Of a stretch of DNA of 64,000 nucleotides, positions 42,106-50,774 are shown piece by piece. The translations under genes and the position numbers were made by a program. Within the stretch, counting starts at the first letter, position 1; every line of letters begins with the position of its first letter. A model generated the notes under the pieces. It made no database searches. It was not told where the DNA came from and worked only from the letters and a program-made list of their open reading frames with translations. Source of the DNA: Setoptus koraiensis (Eukaryota; Arthropoda); assembly GCA_048013815.1 (NCBI GenBank), contig CM106586.1, forward strand, positions 558,001 through 622,000. Reading direction: 5' to 3'.

Positions 42106-42528
42106 TTATTGGTTTTCGGATACAATCTTTATCTCTAGGCTCTCCTTAATTTTATCGTTATGGCCTATGGTATAAAGGAAGAGGTCCTTTAGCTTGTCAT
42201 CCAGTGTGAGATTCCTGATATATGGTCCGTTGTCGGGTTTTGTGTATAAGGCAACCAATTTTCGAATTAATATTTCGCGTTTTTCCTCAGCCTTGGCCTT
42301 TTCGTCCTCGTTCTTCACAGGCTTCCGGATTAAGGCCTCAAGTTTTTTAAGCCAGGCCTTTCGGAGGGCGTACTCCTTGTCCGCTGTGGCTCCAGCGGCG
42401 CGTGCCTTCTGTATGTGTCGCGACCAGCAGTTGGGGCGCTTGCGCTTCTTGTGACCTGTATTGTCAAATGTGCGTGTGGTTCCCGGTTGTTGGTCGGGTT
42501 GTTGTTGGTCTTTGCTGGTTTGTTCCAC
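42106..42528 (-). CDS. Accessory ORF A upstream of gag (basic, 140 aa)
   Basis: Intact frame from ATG 42528. A Gln/Pro-rich start leads to a strongly basic patch (GHKKRKRPNCWSRHIQKAR, about residues 25-43) that looks like a nuclear localisation or RNA-binding signal. A long charged helix follows, and then NLTLDDKLKDLFLYTIGHND near the C-terminus, which is conserved in the remnant at 15297-15507. No known family recognised. Gypsy-like elements normally begin with gag, so ORFs between the LTR and gag are unusual; the plant Ogre group is the known precedent for an extra ORF in that place. Confidence 0.75.
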   Translation of the reverse strand: MEQTSKDQQQPDQQPGTTRTFDNTGHKKRKRPNCWSRHIQKARAAGATADKEYALRKAWLKKLEALIRKPVKNEDEKAKAEEKREILIRKLVALYTKPDNGPYIRNLTLDDKLKDLFLYTIGHNDKIKESLEIKIVSENQ

Positions 42529-43132
42529 TGTGGATGGTGATCAATGGGTAGAATGTGTTAGATGCGGAGTTGATGTAGGTGGTTTTATACCTCTGGAGGT
42601 ATAAATTGGGTAAGTCTTTACCAAGCTACCTTACAAAAGGTTGATTGCAGAGCCTGCAGAGCGCCGGCCGTCGACTCTCGTTGGTCGCGCTTTCTTCTGC
42701 AGGGTGCAATCGCGTTTTGTAAGGTAGCAGGGCAGAGCGGGTGCCCTCTTACTTTTGTTTTACCAGTTGGCTTGTTGTATATTGGAAGGAGTGGGCGTGG
42801 CTGTCTTTTGTTGTTCGGCCAGGGCTTCCGCGGCCTTGCGGATTTTTAAAGTGGGCGTGGTTGTAGATGGTTAACGGGCCAGGGCTTCCGCGGCCTTGCG
42901 GATTTTTAAAGTGGGCGTGGTTGTAGATGGTTAACGGGCCAGGGCTTCCGCGGCCTTTTATATTTTGGGGTGGGCGTGGCTAATTTAGTGTCTTAGCTTT
43001 GTTGCTGGTTTAGCCCTCAAGAGGGCTTTGTTTTGCTTTGAGAGGGGTGCGTGGTCACACCTCGCTGCTCTGTGCTTGTTTGCTTTACTGGTGTTCGTAG
43101 GCGAACCTCCAAGTAAGGGCAGTTGATCTATT
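42529..43132 (-). promoter_or_regulatory. Structured untranslated leader of gypsy-like copy 2
   Basis: Holds a perfect palindrome TATACCTCTGGAGGTATA (about 42585-42602). A long interrupted stem pairs 42625-42638 with 42715-42728, 42643-42649 with 42705-42711, and 42654-42659 with 42697-42702. Three 60-bp units lie at about 42790-42960 with GGCCAGGGCTTCCGCGGCC at 42817, 42877 and 42937. Each unit also has a GTGGGCGTGG box (CCACGCCCAC on the coding strand). A second TATA-like box (TATAAAAGG, minus) is at about 42955-42966. These would suit RNA packaging or internal promoter functions. No primer-binding site was identified with confidence. Confidence 0.6.
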
Positions 43133-43336
43133 TGGAGATGTTATCTCAAGGCTGGTCTGATCACGACTGATCTTCATCGATCAGCCGTGGCTTTATTTAT
43201 AGGGGCAATCTGCTGAGGTCAGCAGATTGCCCATTTACATGTCTTTAGCCTGTGGCGCGCACTTGTCGCGCCTGGCCGTGCTGCATGGTGTTATCACCAC
43301 CATGCACGGCCGTAGCGCTGCGAGTGCGCGTCTTAC
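43133..43336 (-). mobile_element. 5' LTR of gypsy-like copy 2
   Basis: Minus strand TGTAAGACGCGCACTC ... ACATCTCCA. It shares with 8429-8709 the GGCGCGCACTTGTCGCGCC palindromic block, GGCCGTGC...GCACGGCC stem, the 14-bp inverted repeat before TATA and the hairpin with CTGATC/GATCAG after it. It directly precedes the leader of the gag-pol unit. Confidence 0.7.
43191..43205 (-). promoter_or_regulatory. TATA box of LTR copy 2
   Basis: Minus strand CCCCTATAAATAAAG between the 14-bp inverted repeat (43203-43232) and the downstream hairpin. Confidence 0.6.
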
Positions 43337-43389
43337 AATGTGTGTGATACATCGAGACAACAAATGAAAAGCAATTCAATAAGCAATAA

Positions 43390-43598
43390 GCAATTACCAG
43401 AACAGGGCAATTTGACCGCAATAATAGAAAGAGAGTCAACCAAGTACTAATAACCAGAACGAGGCAATTTGACCGCAATAATAGAAAGAGAGTCAACCAA
43501 GTACTAATTACCAGAACAAGGCAATTTGATCGCAATAATAGAAAGAGAGTCAACCAAGTACTAATTACCAGAACAAGGCAATTTGACCGCAATAACAA
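43390..43598 (+). repeat. 57-bp tandem repeat upstream of small gene
   Basis: CCAGAACAAGGCAATTTGAC occurs at about 43397, 43454, 43511 and 43568, exactly 57 bp apart. Because 57 is 19 codons, long spurious frames arise on the minus strand. The last unit runs into the ATG at 43600. Confidence 0.9.
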
Positions 43599-43599
43599 G

Positions 43600-43833
43600 A
43601 TGGAAGAACATTGGAGAGTAACATTAAGGAGACTAGCAATTCATCTTGGTTTCGGCCCAGAAGATCGCCCGGACATCTTCGAACCAGTTGAGACGGAGCG
43701 AGAAGAAGAAATGTACAAAATTTTCGATTATCATGTCGAGCCGAGAATGGATGGTACAGCAAGAATTGGCATGGACGAATTTTTGACTAATCTAATACAG
43801 TTTTATGGACCAGAGATCGATGATAAAATATAA
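43600..43833 (+). CDS. Small gene of unrecognised family (copy 2, 77 aa)
   Basis: Intact frame from ATG 43600 to stop 43833, with AATAAA at about 43863. Sequence features: TLRRLAIHLGFG, IFEPVETEREEE, then ARIGMDEFLTNLIQFYG. Related in pattern to the broken gene at 34808-35090. There is no signal peptide or membrane segment. Preceded by the 57-bp repeats. It lies between a retroelement LTR and a HINE. The function is unknown. Confidence 0.5.
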   Translation: MEEHWRVTLRRLAIHLGFGPEDRPDIFEPVETEREEEMYKIFDYHVEPRMDGTARIGMDEFLTNLIQFYGPEIDDKI

Positions 43834-43954
43834 TGATAAGAAGAGTGTAATAGAATGCAATAATAAATACAACATAGTAATTAGAAATTTATAATTTTCG
43901 TCTCCTTTCTTCTCATTTTTGCCTTATTATTTATTCTTCGTTCTTGCTTTCTTT

Positions 43955-44100
43955 TCCGCCCCATTCCGCCCCATTCCGCCCCGTTTCGCCCCGTTTCGCC
44001 CCGTTTCGCCCACCCGCCCCATTCCGCCCAGTTTCGCCCCGTTTCGCCACCGCCCCGTTCCGCCACCCGCCCCGTTTCGCCCAGCGGCAACACGGGCGGC
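43955..44100 (+). repeat. CGCCCCGTTT / CGCCCCATTC decamer repeat
   Basis: About twelve 10-bp units alternating ATTC and GTTT variants. Low complexity and pyrimidine-rich on the plus strand. Confidence 0.85.
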
Positions 44101-44182
44101 ACGGTTTTATAGGTGGCGCTGTTTTCCGCCCCGATTCCGCCCGCTGCCGCCCGTCACACTAGTTCACATACATTTCACCTTT

Positions 44183-45160
44183 TTAGCGCTTAATTTTAAT
44201 TAAGTAGCTATTGATGTGGGTCGGATGGATACGTTTATTCACGTGGGTAGAACAAATCAGTGCTTTTTTTAACTAGAAAAAAATAGCACGGTGTAAGCTG
44301 TACTATGAGAAATAAACTAGATAAATTTAGAACACTCAAAGCCTACAATGTTTATTAGTTAAATTTAGCACACAGAATGCTATGCGCGCGAAAACTAACT
44401 AGACGCGATTAGCACACTCAATGCTGAGATTCTAGCTAGATGAATTTAGCACAGCAGGAGGCTAGCTGTATACAATTCGGATCTAGTGCACTGGAAGCTG
44501 GAGGCGTCAGAACTAGAAGATTCTAGAACAGTAGAAGCTATTCAGAATAACTACTGCTTCTCAGCACTGTTAATGCTAGTGTAGTTAAAACTAGACGAGA
44601 GTATCACGCTCAATACTGAGATGCTATCTAGATGAATTTAGCACAGCAGAAGGCTAGCTGTCTTCAATTCTGATTTAGTGCACTGGAAGCTAGAGGTGTT
44701 GGAACTATAGGATTGTATAACAGTAGAAGCTACCCAGAATGACTACTGCTTCTCAGCGCTGTTGATGCTAATGTAGATAAAACTAGACGAGAGTCACACG
44801 CTCAATGCTGCGATGCTAACTAGATGAATTCGGCACAGAGGAAGCCAAGCGGCGTACAATTCAGACTTGGCGCACGGGAAGCTAGGAGCGTTGTAACTAG
44901 AAGATTACAGCACAGTAGAAACTACTCGATGTGACTAGTAAGTCCTTCTAGTATGATACTCCTAGTAGCGCTAGGCGTGAGTAGTACAGTAACGGTCAAA
45001 CTGGGCGACAGAAGTTGCACAGATTACTATTAGCATTGTATTGGTGCTCTGTGCAAATTTTCACGAAAGTCTTAAGGTGAGAACATGTTCAGAAATTCCA
45101 GTATTCACATGGACTGGGACATCCGGATATTTCCAATGCTGCGAAAACGAGCAAGTGCAC
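44183..45160 (-). mobile_element. HINE-like family III, 3' part
   Basis: The 3' end at 44183 is followed by the CACGTGGGTAGAACAAATCA block and about 192-bp family III units (GCTAGCTGT near 44462 and 44653, GCCAAGCG near 44844). Near 45075 a piece of the 157-bp satellite (GGTGAGAACATGTTCAGAAA) appears, as in 35332-36020. It breaks off at copia sequence near 45160. Confidence 0.75.
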
Positions 45161-46735
45161 ATCTTTGCAGATTAGTGTTTTGGTTAATATGATACTGAAT
45201 TGATTTGTGGTCCAAAGAACTTTGTATAAATGCTTGTCTCATGTAGCTGGCGGTTTTCAAACAATTCCTTTTGATTATGCTCGCATGCTTCAATTCTCCT
45301 TGTAGAGTTAGCTGCTGTGGCTCCGGTTGTTAGAAGATCACGATAGATTGGTTTGTGTGGTAAGGTCCCGTGACAAAAGCAGTTATATGCTTTCTTACTA
45401 AAGATGCATGCAGATGCAATGAGTTGACCGTAATGGGATCGAGATCATTCATCCATGTGTGAGTTCAAACATAGGTATTCGGACACCGTGTCAAATAAAT
45501 CAAGTTGTTGTGCATATTTTTGGCGTTTGTCTTCTGATGGGCAATCTGAATTTTCAAGCTGACTCACGTATCGTAGTTTGTTTTCACGCACTATGGGTAC
45601 ATATTCTGTTGATGAGTCGCAAGGGCACTCAATCTTTAGCTTTGCTAAGGCACAAGCTAATGTGACGGCGTAGTGGCAATTAGGGATTGTTGTTCACTCT
45701 TGTAGATGGTAGGGCCTCCTAAGATCTCTATCAGTATGCCACTGGTTGAACTCCGTGTGACTGGGTCGCCTCCTCAGTCACTGTCGCTATGGCAATGCAA
45801 CAGGAGATTATTTTTATTATTATTGTTATCTGTGTTTTTGTAAACAATTCCCAGAGATTTAGTGCCTTGTAGATAACGAAGGATCTGTTTACATGCGGTC
45901 CAATGTTTCCCTTTTGGACACTTACAGAATTTAGAGAGTAGATTCACGGAGAATGATATGTCTGGGCGAGTGAGGCATGAAATGTAATTCAGACATCCGA
46001 TAAGATCACGGATAAGGCACTTGGATTGGCTTATCATCTTCATGCTCAATGAGTAAGTTCTCTGCATCAGACATTGGTGCAGCTGATGGCTTACAATCAT
46101 CCATATTATATTTAATCAATGTTTGTTGTATAAAACTTTGTTGATGTAGCATGATACTTGATGTGTCTATCGTGCTTATTTCGAAACCAACGAAGTAGTT
46201 GTTATTAACAACATTTATCTTTATCATGTGACCTATTTGATTGATTAAATCAATTAATACTTGCTTGTTGATGGCTGCGACTATGCCATCGTCAACGTAG
46301 ACGATTATAAGTATTCGTTCATTTTTGTAGTTGCCGACTTACATGCTTGGATCAGATTTCGTTGGTGTCAAGCCTACATGGCTCAATATTTTGTTGAACT
46401 TCATCTGCCAACATCTTGGAGACTGTTTCAGCCCATATATACTCTTTCTCATGGGCAACATATCCCTTCGGGTGGAGTTTAATAAACTTCATCGTCGAGT
46501 GTTCCATTTAGGAATGCTGTTGCTATGTCGTATTGGACATATTCTAATGACATAAAGACTACAATAGCAAAGAAGACTCGAATGGTTTCATGTCGCACGA
46601 CACTTGTGTACGTTTCAAAATAGTCCTCGCCAAACTTCTGGCTAAAACCTCGGGCGACTAGTCTAGCCTTTAATTTCTCCAATTGCCCGTCAGGGTGGAC
46701 TTTTTTCTTGAATAGCCATTGGTTATAGTCCCGAA
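45161..46735 (-). pseudogene. Ty1/copia pol fragment (RT and RNase H)
   Basis: Minus-strand frames with stops and shifts cover the copia RT (ARLVARGFSQKFGEDYFETY, EYVQYDIATAFLNGTLDDEV, the catalytic VYVDDGIVAA at about 46270-46300), then IGCLNYISCLTRPDISFSVN and LRYLQGTKSLGIVYK. The RNase H part (SSTSGILIEILGGPTIYKSE, about 45680-45740) is also present. The 5' side is cut at about 46735 next to AGAGCGCCACACTTTT. Integrase and gag are absent. Confidence 0.85.
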
Positions 46736-46990
46736 GAGCGCCACACTTTTTTCGGGGTATTTTGGGTATTTTTGGGTATGGTATTGTACCCTGATACCGC
46801 GATGCGTATTCCGGAAGTGCGGAAATTCTTCGTTCCCGAGATAACCGAGGTACCGCTCAGTGGGCGTTTCACGGTACCCGACAGCCGCTTGGAGATTTGC
46901 GGGTAGTTTTTCGGGGAAATTTTTGGTACCTCATCAAGGTCGCATCCAATACAGCAAGGAATGGCAGAAATAGGCCTCAGCTTCGCTCAG
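46736..46990 (+). mobile_element. ATACCC-type TIR-element fragment
   Basis: GGGTATTTTGGGTATTTTTG and ATTCCGGAAGTGCGGAAATT as in 14063 and 16699, without ends. Confidence 0.55.
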
Positions 46991-47285
46991 CTTGTGATTC
47001 GGATTTAGTGCACTGGACGCTAGAGGTGTTGGAACTAGGAGATTGTAGAACAGTAGATACTATCCAGAATAGCTACTGCTTCTCAGCACTGTCAATGCTG
47101 ATGTGGCTGAAACTAGACGAGTGTAGCACGCTCAATACTGAGATGTAAAATAGATGAATTCAGCACAGCAGAAGGCAAGCTGTCTACAATTCTGATTTAG
47201 TGCACGGGAAGCTAGATGCGTTATAGCTAAGAGATTATAGCACAGCAGAAACTGCTCAACCATTCAAGGTATCTGAACGTTAACA
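46991..47285 (-). mobile_element. HINE-like family III core fragment
   Basis: ATTTAGTGCACTGGACGCTA- and TACTGCTTCTCAGCACTGTC-type units. Neither end is present. Confidence 0.7.
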
Positions 47286-47985
47286 ATGTTAACTCTATGG
47301 GAATTCGATGGTCACAATTCGAACTTCGAAATTCGAAATTGAAAATTTGAATTTCTGATGATAGTTTCATCTGCTTGGTCGAATTTCGATGGTCAGAGTT
47401 CGGTGGTCAGAGTTCGATGGTCACGATTCGAAGTTCGATGGTCACATTTCGAACTTCGAAATTCGAAATTGAAAATTCGAATTTCTGATGACAGTTCCAT
47501 CTGCACGTTCGATGTTCTGTGGTCAGTGTTCGATGGTCAATGTTCGATGGTCACAATTCGAAGTTCGATGGTCACAATTCGAAGTTCGATGGTCACAATT
47601 CGAAGTTCGATGGTCACAATCCGAAGTTCGATGGTCACATTTCGAACTTCGAAATTGAAAAATTCGAATTTCCGATACTAGTTTCAGGTGCTTGTACAGA
47701 GTTCGATGGTCACAATTCGAAGTTCGGTGGTTACAATTCGAAGTTCGATGGTCACATTTCGAACTTCGAAATTGAAAAATTCGAAATTGAAAATTCGAAT
47801 TTCTGATGACAGTTCCATCTGCTCGTTCGATGTTCAGTGGTCAGTGTTCGATGGTCAATGTTCGATGGTCACATTTTGAAGTTCGGTGGTTAACAGGCTG
47901 TCATAAACTCCATTGAATCCTTCAACAATACTTGTCCACACGAAAAATTAAGCGCTCGAAATACTGATTTGATCAGTATTACTTG
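47286..47985 (-). mobile_element. HINE-like family IIa, 5' part
   Basis: The 5' end at 47985 (AATTAAGCGCTCG, AATACTGAT / ATCAGTATT, ACTTG) and the GTTAACAGGCTGTCATAAAC block. The core contains clean 21-bp units (TTCGATGGTCACAATTCGAA G, 47530-47640). It starts after GTTAACAATGTTAACTCTATG, a piece shared with the 83-bp repeat near 55000. Confidence 0.75.
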
Positions 47986-50470
47986 ATTCTCATTATGTAG
48001 TTACGGATGTTAATCAGGCACTGGATTCCATTCGCAATGACTACCATTATAATCCGGGGGTGTTGTTGCGATTAGGTCCCAGCGCCGATCATCATGAAAC
48101 TTGGCACACAGGCCCGGCAAGGGCCCCATGTTATGAATTGTGTAGTCCGGAAGTGCGGAAACTTCCAGTTCCGGAGATTCTAGAATATGGAGATAGAGCT
48201 TCGAAACTTCAGAATCAGATGGTTGCTACCTAGCGGAGCATGATGAGATCCAAGTTGATCCGCTTTAACTTCCGGTTCATAAGATACAGAGGTTAAACAA
48301 AATTTTGGCCAGTGGCCGGGCCTGTGCGGTTGCGGTCAGCGGACCCATTCTGTGCCTCGTGCTCGCTGCACTCTGTATTCACGTCTGTTTCAGTCAATTA
48401 ATCTTCTCTTTCTCATTCTTTGTTGGGTGGTTCCTTAACTCTTCCCGCCTGCAGCTGTGTTTGGATTGCAGTCATGTGAGCGGAGGGTAGAGGGCGCAGC
48501 CCGATACCCGAAGCGCTCATCAACCCTACCCGAAGGGTTCCCGTCGCACGCAGTTGTCGCGGGAGCGACGACGGAGATGTGACGGCTTCCAGAATACGAG
48601 GCCGCAGGCCGAGTTCTTAGAACAATTGCAGGCTCATCCCTGGGTGTAGCGAAGCCTGAATTCGGCAACTTCCTGTCTCTCAATTCTAGAGATATCGCTA
48701 TAACTAGAGAACCGGAAGTGATGCAGTGCTGAAGGTTATGTCATTCTGTTAATCGTCATCAAGAACGTCATTTTCGTCATTTTCGTGAGTTTCAACTCTA
48801 TACAAGCAACTTTAGGTAAAACCGGAACCGGAAGTTTCCGCACTTCCGGACCACTTTTTCCGATGGTTTTGGGTCAAGTTGAACCCGTACCAGAAGTTTC
48901 ATCATGATCGGCGCTGGGACCTAATCGCTACAACAACCTAATCCGGATCTGGTGGCCCGCGATGAGACCAACGATGCTATGTCCAAACAGCCTACTAATG
49001 CGTTGCCAGCTATTTTTGCACATGACTTCCGTCGGCTTGTTATCAGCGGCGCAAAGGCTAACATCGAGCGATACCATGCTCTCCTTTGCACTCATGCTGA
49101 CCGGGTATTTTCTCCTCGTGAGTCGGACTCTCACATGGTCACGCGCCTTATTAAGGAGACTTCCGCTTACAAAAGTCATCACGTTCCATTGGAGGTTTCC
49201 AATACTGGCCCTGATCGGACTTCTATTGCGGAACTTTATCGGCATCAACCTTTGGAAGGCTCTGTGGCCAATGATATTATTGAAGCAATGAAGATTCGAG
49301 CTATGCAGGGACTTGCGCCACCTGCGCTGCCCCAGTCTACTGCTTCTCCGCTGATCACAGCCCCCAGACACCTGTTGTGGAGCCTCAGCCACTTGTCCAT
49401 CAGGGTCGAAGAGCAGTTATGTCTGGTTCCGAGTCTGAGACCGAAGCCGATAGGACTTCGGTAAACGCCAGCACTGTCACCAATACCATCGCCACATTGA
49501 CTCTGCCATCGCCTGGGCGATCCGTTTCCCCGTCTTCCTCCATTCACTCCAGCAGCAAGCGCGGTCATAACCCCGACATGGTGCTCGCAAGAAGAGGTTT
49601 AGAGCTTCTGCTGCCGATAATCAGGATCAGCAATCTGATTCTTCTAGGAATTCCATTACTTCCTCTCGTGGCCCTCCTTCTCTTGAGGAGACTACACCAC
49701 CTATTACAACGGCCACCAGAAATCATGGTCAGCGCCAGAGCACCCCAGTTCGTAGAGGCACAACTTCGGTCGCGACCCCGGTCACAGCTCCACTTCCGAC
49801 TACAGTTCCACCAGCAGTCAATGAGGGAGTGGTTACTCATGTTGAGACAGCTACTGCCAACACCTCTGGCACTCCTAATTCTTCCGGTCATGAGTCCGAT
49901 AACGAGTCTTCTATTAATGATGCTGCCCTTATGGAGGAATCGGGTACGTATCCATTTATTGGTCGACGATCTCTTTATCCCGTTTAAGGTTTTAACGCTA
50001 TCAGCCAAGTAGTCGCTTTGAAATTTTACCGGCCGCCTGATATTAACACAGACAATGTTCCTTCTTCTTCCAATCCTCACCGCTGCTGCGAATGCCCGGC
50101 AGCGAGTCCTGGGGCAGGATAACATTAACTTCCAGCCTTACCATTTCAATTACGATCTTAAATTGGGCCAAGAGAAGGATCAAGTTTCCATCAACGTCAT
50201 TTATCCCAATTATGGTATGTCCACGGAAGTCAATCTTTCTTACTTCTTTCCAAATTTGGACATCTGCGACACCAAACTTAAATCCGTTCCTCGATGCGCA
50301 CTCAATGCAGTCCGGTGCATAGGGCCTCGGAACTGCAAGTTCTCTTCGTTCCCAAGGATGGAAAAACCCTGTTCAACCTGACCAAACATAAGGACACTGT
50401 GTTTGACGAGTTTCATCCTTATTTGTTGCCTAAAAATAATGCCTTGAATTGAGTCCGCTGGAAGTAGTTG
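47986..50470 (+). pseudogene. Unrecognised multi-frame gene, split by a TIR element
   Basis: Coding starts right after the HINE (HYVVTDVNQALDSIRNDYHY), is interrupted by a TIR element at 48058-48938, and resumes in the same frame at 48947. The next frame (48952-49464) is helical (RRLVISGAKANIERYHALLC, NDIIEAMKIRAMQGLAPPAL). After shifts comes a Ser/Thr/Pro-rich stretch (49400-49980). Then a segment with FYRPPDINTDNVPSSS, QPYHFNYDLKLGQEKDQVSI and a conserved-cysteine region, and finally TVFDEFHPYLLPKNNALN and a stop at about 50451. At least four frame changes. It could be a gag, a viral nucleoprotein-like gene or another transposon protein; I cannot name it. Confidence 0.45.
48058..48938 (+). 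mobile_element. TIR DNA element with 8-bp duplication (TAATCCGG)
   Basis: Left GGGTGTTGTTGCGATTAGGT and right ACCTAATCGCTACAACAACC. Perfect duplication TAATCCGG at 48050-48057 and 48939-48946. Mirrored CCGGAAGTGCGGAAACTTCC and GGAAGTTTCCGCACTTCCGG. The GACGGAGATGTGACGGC core lies in reverse orientation. Its removal restores the surrounding frame. Confidence 0.92.
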
Positions 50471-50479
50471 CTTCAAAAA

Positions 50480-50768
50480 GAGCGCCCCTCTATAGTGGGT
50501 AAAAGTGCTTTCCCCTTTCTCAGTTAATATGAACGCGATTGTAGCTTACTTTGTGCTAGAGAGCGCAGCGACTTAAGTCTTAATCAAGCTGTAGCTTACT
50601 GTGTGCTGAGGAGGTGGAGTGACTTAAGTCTCAATCAAGCTGAAGCTTTCTGTGTGCTAAGGAGGGGGCGTGACTCAAAATTGTAGGCTTGTGTGTGGAT
50701 TGCCTCCTCCATTAAGGATCCAACATCACTACATCATTAGCGCTTAATTAAAATTAAGCGCTAATAAA
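50480..50768 (+). mobile_element. HINE-like family I, 3' part
   Basis: GTAGCTTACTGTGTGCTGAG units, GGATCCAACATCACTACATC and the extended palindromic 3' end (50739-50768) as at 1149-1176. It is followed after about 6 bases by another HINE 5' end. Confidence 0.8.
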
Positions 50769-50774
50769 GGAGAA

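Noticed and set aside
43060-43132. Primer-binding site for a tRNA next to the copy 2 LTR
   Set aside because: No TGG plus tRNA-like 3' complement begins within a few bases of the LTR end; TGGAGGTTCGCC near 43112 is about 20 bp away and does not resemble a tRNA tail convincingly.
43245-43598. Minus-strand frame with three perfect 19-residue hydrophobic repeats
   Set aside because: Direct consequence of the 57-bp tandem repeat; it has no start context or homologous feature.
49565-50125. 186-residue minus-strand frame
   Set aside because: Overlaps the plus-strand coding unit at 47986-50470; low-complexity Arg/Ser composition is the complement of the Ser/Thr/Pro-rich region.
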